Part shown: positions 36,437 through 43,969 of the stretch, one piece after another
How positions within the stretch are numbered: position 1 is the first letter of the stretch
Layout: each line of letters begins with the position of its first letter
Assembly: GCA_947380295.1 (NCBI GenBank)
Contig: CANCQK010000001.1
Coordinates: forward strand, 274,144-338,143
Source: Bdellovibrionales bacterium
Lineage (GTDB): Bacteria; Bdellovibrionota; UBA1018
Reading direction: 5' to 3'
DNA: 64,000 bases
The notes under the pieces: model-generated
The model's input: the letters and a program-made list of their open reading frames with translations, nothing else
What the model was told of the DNA's origin: nothing
Databases searched by the model: none
Position numbers and translations under genes: made by a program

Positions 36437-37456
36437 ATGGACTCAAGTAGCACGATTTTCTCGTTCAGTGGGATTCGGGTGGCGTCTGGGGAAACTCGGG
36501 AGATTTATCTGAAAGTGGCCGAATCGTTTCTGTCGGCGGCCATTCAGATTCCAGTGACCGTGATTCGGGGGGTAAGGCCTGGGCCTACTGCGTTTGTCAT
36601 GGCTGCAGTGCATGGGGATGAGATCAATGGTGCAGATATTGTCAGGCGACTGATTTTTGATGTCGAGCATGAACGACTTTCGGGGACCTTGATCGCTGTG
36701 CCGGTGGTCAACATTCCCGGTTTCTTGGCTCAAACGCGTTACCTCCAGTATCATCGAGATTTAAATCGATTTTTCCCCGGAAAAAAAGATGGGAACAACG
36801 CTGAACGGGTAGCTCATAAGATATTTACTGAAATTGTTCAGAAATGTGATTTCGGAATTGATCTTCACACTGCTGCGAGTGGAAGGCTCAATCTCCCTCA
36901 CGTTCGCGGTGATATGGGGCATCCCAAGGTCCGCAGACTGGCTCGAACTTTTGGCGCCACAGTGTTGGTGGATCAGGCAGGGGTCAAGGGTTCATTGAGG
37001 CGCGAGGCTACCGAGGCCGGAGTTCCAACGATTTTGTTCGAGGCAGGGGAGACGGGAAGGTTTTCTCAAAAAATCTCTATGGCCGGCCTACGCGGCGTTC
37101 TTCAGGTTTTGACTGAGATGGGAATGTGGCATCCAGAAGACGAATCCAAGCGTCCCCCATTTCAAGTTATTGTGAAGGGCAGCGAATGGATTAGGGCGGA
37201 AAAAGGGGGCATTTTGGATCTTGCCGTCAAGCCCGGAGATCTGCTCTATAACGGCGATCTGATTGGCTCAATTCTTAACCCTTTTGGCAAGACCGTGACT
37301 CAGATTCGATCCACTTGCACCGGGATTGTGATCGGAGTGACGACGGCTCCCCTGACGATCCCGGGAACTGGGATTATCCACGTTGCTCGACTGAAAAAGA
37401 CTCTGTCTCTGGTTGAGCGGTCGCTCAAAAAGCGAACAAAGCGAAAAAAGAAATGA
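36437..37456 (+). CDS. AstE/aspartoacylase-family zinc hydrolase
   Basis: A 339-residue member of the succinylglutamate desuccinylase/aspartoacylase family. Zinc ligands are seen in V-H-G-D-E (about 56-60) and I-D-L-H-T-A (about 140-145), with the conserved R-D-L-N-R-F-F-P-G block (about 106) and a late glutamate in F-E-A-G-E. A C-terminal beta-rich extension (about 240-320) is typical of the longer AstE-like members. The substrate, an N-acyl amino acid or peptide, is unknown. It is divergent from rpoH with a 32-base gap, so their promoters must overlap. Confidence 0.85.
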   Translation: MDSSSTIFSFSGIRVASGETREIYLKVAESFLSAAIQIPVTVIRGVRPGPTAFVMAAVHGDEINGADIVRRLIFDVEHERLSGTLIAVPVVNIPGFLAQTRYLQYHRDLNRFFPGKKDGNNAERVAHKIFTEIVQKCDFGIDLHTAASGRLNLPHVRGDMGHPKVRRLARTFGATVLVDQAGVKGSLRREATEAGVPTILFEAGETGRFSQKISMAGLRGVLQVLTEMGMWHPEDESKRPPFQVIVKGSEWIRAEKGGILDLAVKPGDLLYNGDLIGSILNPFGKTVTQIRSTCTGIVIGVTTAPLTIPGTGIIHVARLKKTLSLVERSLKKRTKRKKK

Positions 37457-37482
37457 ATTGGGTGAGTAGAGGGGAGTGTTGA

Positions 37483-38355
37483 GTGGGGGCAAGGGTGTGG
37501 GATTCGGGCTGGGGTGTTCTGTTTGCCGTGATTGGACTCTTGAGTGCTCAGATTGCCTTGGCTGCTGAGGTGTCAGTTTCACCTGGGCCTACCTCTGGGG
37601 GGATTCAGCAATCCTCACCTCCCGCTCCCTGGGGAGAAGTGCCTCAGGATGTCCAACAGCCCCCAGTCGTCGAGTCGAGGTTAGGGGCGAAAGGCTTGAA
37701 ACAAAGCGCGATTGAAGTAGACAGAGAAGCGGAAAGTAAGTCGAAAAAGAAGTCTAAAAATGGAAAAAAAGTTTGGGTTTCACTTCGAGTCGGTGGGGGA
37801 GCCCTCTTTTATGCTCAGACCTTGGTGAGCCAGTATAATAGCGTTCTCAGTGTGGGAGGTTTAAATGGGCGCTTTCAAGTGACGGATCAGATTGAAATCC
37901 TAGTGGACGCTTATGCTAGCTTTATGACTTGGATGTCGACCCGTCCCTCCGCTAGCACTCAGTGGTTTGGGGGGCGATTGGGGATCGCTTATACGCCTTT
38001 TCCTTCATTCCCGGTGCGGCTGAGTTTTGAGTTGGATGGAGCCGGCTCTATGCTTCAAGTGGCTGATCAAAGTTTTGGTTATAATATGGTCTATCGAGCG
38101 GGGGTTGGGCCTCGCCTGATGTTTGGCTTAGGTAGCAACTGGTGGACATCGATGGTTGCTCGCTGGGCACCCGTGACGGGTGTACAAATCTCTCAGAGTG
38201 ATTTGAGTGGTGGGGTTTCTTTGTATTATCTGTGGCCTAAGCGACAGAATGGTTGGGTCTTGAGTTTTGATTACTCTCACCTTGCATTTACCACCAAAAA
38301 CCAGGCAGCCGTGGAGCAAATTGCCATGATAGGAAGCCTAGGCTATCTTTTTTGA
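37483..38355 (+). CDS. Predicted outer-membrane beta-barrel protein
   Basis: A 290-residue exported protein starting at GTG 37483. A signal peptide (L-F-A-V-I-G-L-L-S-A-Q-I-A-L-A-A) ends near residue 28. A proline/serine-rich linker and a K-S-K-K-K-S-K-N-G-K-K patch follow, then an eight-to-ten-strand-like barrel region from about 95 ending in G-S-L-G-Y-L-F. The terminal phenylalanine is the usual BAM recognition residue. No known family is recognised. Its last 13 bases overlap the convergent S74-domain gene. Confidence 0.72.
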   Translation: MGARVWDSGWGVLFAVIGLLSAQIALAAEVSVSPGPTSGGIQQSSPPAPWGEVPQDVQQPPVVESRLGAKGLKQSAIEVDREAESKSKKKSKNGKKVWVSLRVGGGALFYAQTLVSQYNSVLSVGGLNGRFQVTDQIEILVDAYASFMTWMSTRPSASTQWFGGRLGIAYTPFPSFPVRLSFELDGAGSMLQVADQSFGYNMVYRAGVGPRLMFGLGSNWWTSMVARWAPVTGVQISQSDLSGGVSLYYLWPKRQNGWVLSFDYSHLAFTTKNQAAVEQIAMIGSLGYLF

Positions 38356-39677
38356 GCGGACTCGCGGAGGTGTGAGTTCTCTTTCCGGAGTGCGGTGAGC
38401 TCAGTTTCAACCTCAGTATGCTTCTTTTTGAGAGTTTCGACCTGACCGTCGAGTTCTTTCAATGCTTCAATCATCAATGGGATCAGTTCTGAGTATTTTA
38501 CGCCGAGGTAATCGCCGTTTTTCTCAACCGCTTCGGGCAATACTTTTTGAACCTCTTGGGCAATCACCCCCGCGTGGCGAGGTGAGTCCGTAGGTTCCTT
38601 TTTAAATCGATAGAAAAGCCCCCGAATTTGCCGAACCTTTGAAAGGGCTCCTTCGATCACTTCAAAATCTTTCTTCAGTCTTTGGTCGGAGGTGGATATT
38701 ACTCCGCCTGCCGAGAGAGAGGCAGTCACTGTGCCATTCCAAAAATTGAGTTGGTTGGTATCGCTCACACTCAGATCCCAGTAATTGTTGACATTTCTCA
38801 GTCGAAGCTTGGTGGGGCTAGAGCTGGAAGCGCTTGTTGAACCCCTAATTTCAATTGCAACACCTGGAGATGGGGAGGCGCTGATGCTTCCTAAGACGAC
38901 CTGGCCGGGGATATACACAGAAGTATCAGGGTTCAGAATGAGTGCGGTGCTTAGCGTCGGGGTTGCTGTTCCCGTCGGGCTTGTTACGGCTTTTGAAACT
39001 GAGAAAGTCAAGTTGCTACCTCGATACCCCGTCGAGGTTTCTGGGAACGCGGCAATTTTTGCGACGCTATAGGATGAGCCCCCAGCGGTGTTCCTGAAAT
39101 TGAGCGCCATGCCTGAGTTGGTTGCATCATTGAGCGTGATGGAATCTGGTTCTCCTACACTCACTAAGTTCTGATTTAAGACCAGATTTTTTCCGGTAAT
39201 GGATCCGTAGGTGGTCGTGCCTGATGTGGTCGTGCTTGCAGAAAGTGAGGCTGCGCTGAGGTCACCCGTGGTTTTGATGTCACCCGTGGTTTCAATTGAA
39301 ATGTCGGATGCTAATTTTTCACCAGTTACAATGCCATTGCTTAACGTAAAAGTCAGAGTCGCTTGGGTCGAGGCGGCATTCGCATTCGAGATGAAAAGAG
39401 AATACGCCGTGTTGAGTGCGAGTTGAGTCGCCGACACTGCAGTGGCAACCACTCGATGGGTGGTGTTGGATAGAATTGCGAAATCAGATTTGACCTGGGG
39501 TCCAGATATCGTAATTTGTTTAATGCTATCCAGTTGATCGCCTGTAATGGTCAGAGTCTGATTTGAAATATTGATCGAGCTGATTGAAGGTTGACCTAGA
39601 GAGTTGGTTACTCCGCCGTTGAGAGAGCATCCGACGAGTGTAGTCAAAAAAGTGAAGGCAAATGGACTAATTTTCAC
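38343..39677 (-). CDS. Lipoprotein with C-terminal S74 (tail-fibre/endosialidase chaperone) domain
   Basis: A 444-residue surface protein. The lipobox L-V-G-C near residue 17 marks a lipoprotein. After an IPT/TIG-like region, a threonine/serine/glycine-rich repetitive stem leads to a C-terminal intramolecular chaperone of peptidase S74: I-S-T-S-D-Q-R-L-K-K-D-F, the self-cleavage serine in S-D-Q-R, and H-A-G-V-I-A-Q-E-V. A coiled-coil tail follows (L-K-K-K-H-T-E-V-E-T-E-L). This chaperone trimerises phage tail spikes. Bdellovibrio uses similar chimeric trimeric fibres to recognise prey, so a prey- or surface-binding fibre is plausible here. GTG start at 39677 with a G-rich ribosome site. Confidence 0.82.
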   Translation of the reverse strand: MKISPFAFTFLTTLVGCSLNGGVTNSLGQPSISSINISNQTLTITGDQLDSIKQITISGPQVKSDFAILSNTTHRVVATAVSATQLALNTAYSLFISNANAASTQATLTFTLSNGIVTGEKLASDISIETTGDIKTTGDLSAASLSASTTTSGTTTYGSITGKNLVLNQNLVSVGEPDSITLNDATNSGMALNFRNTAGGSSYSVAKIAAFPETSTGYRGSNLTFSVSKAVTSPTGTATPTLSTALILNPDTSVYIPGQVVLGSISASPSPGVAIEIRGSTSASSSSPTKLRLRNVNNYWDLSVSDTNQLNFWNGTVTASLSAGGVISTSDQRLKKDFEVIEGALSKVRQIRGLFYRFKKEPTDSPRHAGVIAQEVQKVLPEAVEKNGDYLGVKYSELIPLMIEALKELDGQVETLKKKHTEVETELTALRKENSHLRESAQKR

Positions 39678-39854
39678 AGGTTCCCCCTCTGTCCATTCGG
39701 ATTTTTCTAATAATTCTTTAGATTTAATGCATCTGCCTCTGTCGGCTGAATCTGAAATAATGCACGAGCTGTTTCTTTTTTCTTGGTTTAGTGCGGCGCG
39801 ACAATTACAAAATAGTTGCTTTCCAGTGGGGCGTTCAATTGAGGTAGGTATGAG

Positions 39855-40877
39855 GTGTCATCTGTGAAGAAAATGATTTTTTTTGCTAGTTTTTTCGGAG
39901 TTTTGACCTCGTTGCTTGGTCAAAGTGTTTTGGCTGCAACCTTTAAGGCGATGACTTTTAATGCATGGTTATTGCCATCGATTCTGGGTGTTTCGCAAGA
40001 TTTAGATTTAAGAAGAAATAAAATGCCGGCAGAATTTGCTGCATCCGGAGCGGACGTAATTGCCTTGCAGGAGGCTTGGACGAAAGACGATCAAGATTTT
40101 CTCATTCGAGAAATGTCTGCTCTAGGGTACCCCTACTCGGCTCGAGTGGGTACAGGCTCATCTTGGTATTACAAGTTGGGGCGGGGCTTGATTGGAAACG
40201 GACTCTTAATTGTTTCAAAGTATGAAATCCGCAACGATGACAAAATTTTTGTCTATTCGAGGTATACTCGAAAAGATGAATACTTTGCGGCAAAAGGAGT
40301 GCAACACGTTCAGGTGAATCTTCCTGAGTTGGGTTGGGTCGATTTTTATAATACCCATTTAGGTGCAATTTACTTTGATCACGATGCGAATGACTGGATT
40401 TCAGAACACGTTGAGAGCAATGACCATCAAGGGCGAGAAATGGCTCAGTTTGTTCAAGACACGCGAACGAGTGATGTTCAAGTCATACTGGGTGACTTGA
40501 ATTTACACCCCCAAGCCTGGGACCGGGAATTAGGAGGGTTTTCACCCAAAGAACAGATGCCTCTTTACTCATTTTTCATCGGTGGGACTGATTCTCGAGA
40601 GTCGGGGTGGGTGGATACATTTCACGAAATGAACCCGAGTTTTTCTGATCATTTCACCTATGATGGAGATCGAAATGATTACGCACTCCAAAAGTCGGAA
40701 AAGGCGGAGCCAAAGATTTTCTGTGATTACGTGATGGTGAATCGGGACCAAACGAAAATTTCTATAGTGGATTCAAAAATGGTTTTTGATCAGCCCTTCG
40801 TGACGGATGAAGGTCAGTCTTATTATTTATCCGATCATTTCGGAGTGATGACGACATTTCAGACTCAGTTAGAGTGA
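39855..40877 (+). CDS. Secreted EEP-superfamily phosphodiesterase (sphingomyelinase-like)
   Basis: A 340-residue secreted enzyme. A signal peptide (I-F-F-A-S-F-F-G-V-L-T-S-L-L-G-Q-S-V-L-A) ends near residue 28. The endonuclease/exonuclease/phosphatase core shows T-F-N-A-W, A-L-Q-E-A-W (metal-binding Glu), N-T-H-L-G, G-D-L-N-L-H-P and the final S-D-H-F-G catalytic histidine. This set is closest to neutral sphingomyelinase/phospholipase C-like members; DNase-like activity is an alternative. The GTG at 39855 or ATG 39873 may be the start. Its last 87 bases are duplicated at 43732-43818. Confidence 0.82.
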   Translation: MSSVKKMIFFASFFGVLTSLLGQSVLAATFKAMTFNAWLLPSILGVSQDLDLRRNKMPAEFAASGADVIALQEAWTKDDQDFLIREMSALGYPYSARVGTGSSWYYKLGRGLIGNGLLIVSKYEIRNDDKIFVYSRYTRKDEYFAAKGVQHVQVNLPELGWVDFYNTHLGAIYFDHDANDWISEHVESNDHQGREMAQFVQDTRTSDVQVILGDLNLHPQAWDRELGGFSPKEQMPLYSFFIGGTDSRESGWVDTFHEMNPSFSDHFTYDGDRNDYALQKSEKAEPKIFCDYVMVNRDQTKISIVDSKMVFDQPFVTDEGQSYYLSDHFGVMTTFQTQLE

Positions 40878-40917
40878 TATCCAGCGAAGGGCTGCCTTCA
40901 GATGGTTTTGATGCCAA

Positions 40918-41268
40918 CTAGAGATCCAGAAACTCACCTAAGGCCCGTTTGATTTCATCAATTTTTACGTCGGGTAAAAGCCCTAGGTCTTTTTTAAATA
41001 ACTCCCGATCCCAAGCCAAAATTTGATCAATCATCACATCGCTGTCTTTTTCTAACCCACAGAGTCCCTTTTCAAGTCTTACGCGTAGAGGATGTACATC
41101 CTCCTGCACAATTCGAGTCGTAATCGGGAGCACTACTACACTACCTAGCCCGCCCTCACAAAACTCATTTGGCTGAATCACCACACAGGGCCGTTGTTTC
41201 CCTGGTTTAGTTCCTATGCGTGGCTCTAAATCCACGATTTGAACGTGCCATCGCTTGGGAAAAATCAT
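40918..41268 (-). CDS. PemK/MazF-type endoribonuclease toxin
   Basis: A 116-residue type II toxin. P-K-R-W-H-V-Q-I-V-D-L, the conserved K-Q-R-P-C-V-V-I-Q-P (about 24-33) and V-V-V-L-P-I-T-T (about 44-51) fit MazF/PemK. Such toxins cut mRNA at short motifs, halting growth when antitoxin is lost. The start codon overlaps the antitoxin stop by four bases, the usual translational coupling. The pair lies downstream of the EEP gene on the opposite strand. Confidence 0.9.
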   Translation of the reverse strand: MIFPKRWHVQIVDLEPRIGTKPGKQRPCVVIQPNEFCEGGLGSVVVLPITTRIVQEDVHPLRVRLEKGLCGLEKDSDVMIDQILAWDRELFKKDLGLLPDVKIDEIKRALGEFLDL

Positions 41269-41501
41269 GTTCTTTTCAGCCTTGAGTACTTTTGAAACTC
41301 TTGATTGATTTCTTTACTTGAGGCCGCTACGTGTGCCGCAGCCATCTTCCATCGCTCCGCTTTTTCTATTCGATCCAATTCTCTCTCAAGTAGCCTTAGG
41401 CCGGCCCGCACCACTTCGATCTTGGTCTTGGCGTGAAGTTTCTCTTTAAGTTTTTCAATTTTTTGCTCATCATCCACTTGAATCATTAAAGGTTTGCCCA
41501 T
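41265..41501 (-). CDS. Ribbon-helix-helix antitoxin of the MazF-type pair
   Basis: A protein of about 78 residues with an N-terminal beta strand and helices (K-P-L-M-I-Q-V-D-D-E-Q-K-I, then K-T-K-I-E-V-V-R-A-G-L-R-L-L) fitting a ribbon-helix-helix DNA-binding domain. A flexible charged C-terminal tail would neutralise the toxin. M-G-K-P at 41501 is preferred; the in-frame codons up to 41555 run through the operator. Palindromes at 41511-41534 directly upstream suit autorepression. Confidence 0.82.
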   Translation of the reverse strand: MGKPLMIQVDDEQKIEKLKEKLHAKTKIEVVRAGLRLLERELDRIEKAERWKMAAAHVAASSKEINQEFQKYSRLKRT

Positions 41502-41510
41502 GAGCCCTCC

Positions 41511-41534
41511 AGATATATATCTGTGAGTATACTC
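41511..41534. promoter_or_regulatory. Palindromic operator candidates of the toxin-antitoxin module
   Basis: Two perfect palindromes, AGATATATATCT (41511-41522) and GAGTATACTC (41525-41534), sit 10-33 bases upstream of the antitoxin start. RHH antitoxins bind such tandem sites. The position over the likely promoter supports autoregulation; no binding data can be derived from sequence. Confidence 0.55.
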
Positions 41535-41790
41535 TGAAATATACTTCTGTGTCAAACCCGCGCACCTGAGTCTAGAGATAGAGGGCAGGCTTGGGAGTGA
41601 CTAAATTTTATTAGTTTATAACTGTCAAACTTTTCAACATTCGCAAACTCCTCATTCAGGTTACATCCGACACAGTCGTGTTTAACTCCCTGTAATCAAA
41701 GCACTCACGCACTGCAGCAAGTTGGCGCTGTTCTTGCTCTCTTCAGTAGATGTAAGGCGCGCCTTTGTGCGCGATGAAGGGAATTTGGGT

Positions 41791-43539
41791 ATGAAAAAGT
41801 TTATTAAAATCAGTTTAGTTTTGATTTCACTGACAGCGCAAATCGCGCCGGCGTTTGCAAATCCACCCTCTGCCGAGCAGCTAGCAGAATGGAGAGCGGC
41901 TGCTGAGCAGCGAAATCAGGCGAGAACCCAAGTCATGAGACAGGTGCAGGGCAATAATAATTGGCATGAAGCTGAAACGATCATGAACCGAGATACGACG
42001 GTTCGTTATTTGGAGTCGATCAACCGTCTAGAACGCCGGTATCCGGGTGCTGTGCCTCAGGCAGAACAGAATTATCGCGAGGCTTTTTCGCAACTCCACC
42101 ACCTTAAAGTCGACGGTAAGGGCGCCAGTGCTGATCTAAAAAAAGACGCTGCGTTTCGGTATTTTGATCAACCCAAGGTCCAAGACTCCATCGGTTCTGG
42201 TTTAAATAACCGCCAGGTTCTTTCCCTCGCGTGGGCTGCCGTGCAGGATAAGAGTATTTTCTCCACTCGTCTGGAACGAGAGGATCGAAAGTGGGGCCTA
42301 CTCGAGTCCCTCGCTAATATTCAGAGGGCGCATAATGATTGCTTAGCGGGTGGTGCTATCGAGTGGCGCCAGACCCATCAAGCAGATCACCCCAGTTGTG
42401 AAGTGGGTAAGTTTAAGCGACTTTTAGAGCACTTGGACCAATTACACCCTGACGTCCAACTATCCCCTCCGTTGAGGGAAGATCGTGCGCCATCGCCGCA
42501 AATCATGACCGATGCGATTTTGGAGGGCCACCGGGCTTTAGCTCATACGATCTCTGTATCTGAGCGCCGTAGAATCGCATCCGACCCAACTGCCACGCAA
42601 GCATACCGCGAACGCCTCATTGCAAGAGTGCGTGAAATCCATCCTGCGATCCAGGCCGCGACCTTGGAGGCTCATTTGGGAGCCGATTTCATGGAAATGC
42701 TCTTTGATGCTGAAGAATGGACTGCAGGTGCCGCAGGTGCGTGCCATCCAGCAGCGGGCCCGGCACCAGGCCCCGCCCTTGCCGCGCAGTTGAATCAAAT
42801 CTTGGCCCCTGTAGCTCGGATTGTTGCAGCTCCAGGCGAAGGCATCCTTGCCGGTGTCCATCTGCTCACGCTTCCTGAAGTGACGCAAGCCGATGTGACG
42901 CATCTGCAGCAAGCGGGAGTGCAGACTTCCATCCGCGCGCCGCTGCGATCCTTCAAGATCAGCGACACTCCGATCACCATTGGCCTTTATCACGCCGTGA
43001 TGGGGTACTACCCCGATCTGAGTCGAAGCAACTACCCGACTGACCAGGGAGAGAGAGATGCACTTCGAGCCCGATGGCAAGCCAACCCAGATCTCCCTTT
43101 GACCAATACGACGGTAGCTGAAGATCAGGCTTTTATTGCTGCGCTCAATACGAGAACGGGTCGCCATTTCAGGCTCCCGACTGAAAGCGAAGTGGAGTAC
43201 TCGATTCGCGGTCGCGCTCAGGGGGCGATTACGACTACGAGATATCATTTTGGAAATGACGGAAACGAAGTCCGTAACCGCGCTTGGGTCCATTCAAACT
43301 CAGGCAATCAAGCTCACGGCGTGCGGGAGCCTTTACCAGGTCGTACCCTCGATGATTCTCGGAACTCTTTTGGTCTGGTTCACGCGATAGGTAATGTTTG
43401 GGTCCGAAGTGCGGAGGGTGTGGTTCGGGGCGGTTCCTTCAACGCCGGCGATGATAACGCCCAGTCGTTCGTTCGGGGCGACGGTCTCGGCGAGAGCCGC
43501 TACGCTTTTATCGGCGCCCGCCTTGTCGAGGACCTGTAA
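41791..43539 (+). CDS. Secreted protein with C-terminal FGE/SUMF1-like domain
   Basis: A 582-residue exported protein. The signal peptide (M-K-K-F-I-K-I-S-L-V-L-I-S-L-T-A) ends at A-F-A about residue 23. The N-terminal 330 residues are alpha-helical and unlike any family known to me. From about 390 a formylglycine-generating-enzyme-like fold appears: F-R-L-P-T-E-S-E-V-E-Y, N-S-F-G-L-V-H-A-I-G-N-V-W and V-V-R-G-G-S-F-N. The active-site cysteines of true FGE are absent, so it is probably a binding or non-sulfatase member of the superfamily. ATG 41791 follows AAGGG. It lies in a patch with other mobile-looking genes. Confidence 0.75.
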   Translation: MKKFIKISLVLISLTAQIAPAFANPPSAEQLAEWRAAAEQRNQARTQVMRQVQGNNNWHEAETIMNRDTTVRYLESINRLERRYPGAVPQAEQNYREAFSQLHHLKVDGKGASADLKKDAAFRYFDQPKVQDSIGSGLNNRQVLSLAWAAVQDKSIFSTRLEREDRKWGLLESLANIQRAHNDCLAGGAIEWRQTHQADHPSCEVGKFKRLLEHLDQLHPDVQLSPPLREDRAPSPQIMTDAILEGHRALAHTISVSERRRIASDPTATQAYRERLIARVREIHPAIQAATLEAHLGADFMEMLFDAEEWTAGAAGACHPAAGPAPGPALAAQLNQILAPVARIVAAPGEGILAGVHLLTLPEVTQADVTHLQQAGVQTSIRAPLRSFKISDTPITIGLYHAVMGYYPDLSRSNYPTDQGERDALRARWQANPDLPLTNTTVAEDQAFIAALNTRTGRHFRLPTESEVEYSIRGRAQGAITTTRYHFGNDGNEVRNRAWVHSNSGNQAHGVREPLPGRTLDDSRNSFGLVHAIGNVWVRSAEGVVRGGSFNAGDDNAQSFVRGDGLGESRYAFIGARLVEDL

Positions 43540-43706
43540 CTCTCGGCCCTCTTACCCTTTTACCCTGGGCCCCTGGTTTGGTTTTAGCTTCGGTCTCTAG
43601 GCTGGTCCGAGCTGTCCTGGCGAAGCGGAGCCGCCAGGCATGCCGGCCAGACTCGAGCCCGAAGCCTCGCATGAAGTCGGTTATGGCTGGTTCGAGAGCG
43701 TAAACT

Positions 43707-43735
43707 TGGGGGCGGAGCTCGGCCGTGCTTATTTT
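43707..43735. repeat. REP-like 29-bp direct repeat, copy A
   Basis: A 29-base unit containing CGGAGCTCGG and GCTTATTTT; it matches copy B at 43883-43911 in 25 of 29 positions. Copy A borders the pseudogene fragment that starts at 43732. It resembles the G-rich motifs often left by REP-associated transposases, but no transposase gene is present. Confidence 0.6.
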
Positions 43736-43856
43736 TGATCAGCCCTTCCTGACGGATGAATGTCATTCTTATTATTTATCTGATCATTTCGGAGTGATGA
43801 CGACATTTCAGACTCAGTCTCAGCCAGACAATTCAGTCAGCAGTTCAGAACTTTAA
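43732..43856 (+). pseudogene. Fragment of a second EEP (sphingomyelinase-like) gene
   Basis: Bases 43732-43818 match 40783-40869, the 3' end of the EEP gene, in 83 of 87 positions by eye. The frame stays open and reads F-D-Q-P-F-L-T-D-E then S-Y-Y-L-S-D-H-F-G-V-M-T-T-F-Q-T-Q, ending at a TAA at 43854-43856 after an extra 13 residues. The N-terminal four-fifths of the enzyme are missing. It sits between two REP-like repeats, as if left by recombination or insertion. It cannot be functional alone. Confidence 0.75.
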
Positions 43857-43882
43857 GTAAAAGAAAAACGTGGGGAAAAACG

Positions 43883-43911
43883 TGGGGACGGAGCTCGGTT
43901 GCGCTTATTTT
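43883..43911. repeat. REP-like 29-bp direct repeat, copy B
   Basis: Copy B of the repeat described at 43707-43735, in the same orientation. It is preceded by a short tandem of ACGTGGGGA (about 43869 and 43880) and followed by the inverted-repeat region of the second ATPase. Together the two copies bracket the EEP gene fragment. Confidence 0.6.
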
Positions 43912-43920
43912 ATAGAAACT

Positions 43921-43945
43921 CTAATTCTATTTATAGATTTATTAG
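43921..43945. repeat. Inverted repeat upstream of the DUF4143-type ATPase
   Basis: CTAAT-TCTAT-TT-ATAGA-ttt-ATTAG: TCTAT (43926-43930) pairs with ATAGA (43933-43937) and CTAAT (43921-43925) with ATTAG (43941-43945). A further CTAATAAG copy lies at 43958-43965 just before the ATG. This resembles the arrangement in front of the other AAA ATPase, with a palindrome plus an extra half-site next to the start. Confidence 0.5.
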
Positions 43946-43969
43946 GAAACATGAGTTCTAATAAGGGAT

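Noticed and set aside
43540..43706. CRISPR or transposon end in the GC-rich stretch after the FGE gene
   Set aside because: No regularly spaced repeats, and no transposase-like reading frame or terminal inverted repeats were found.
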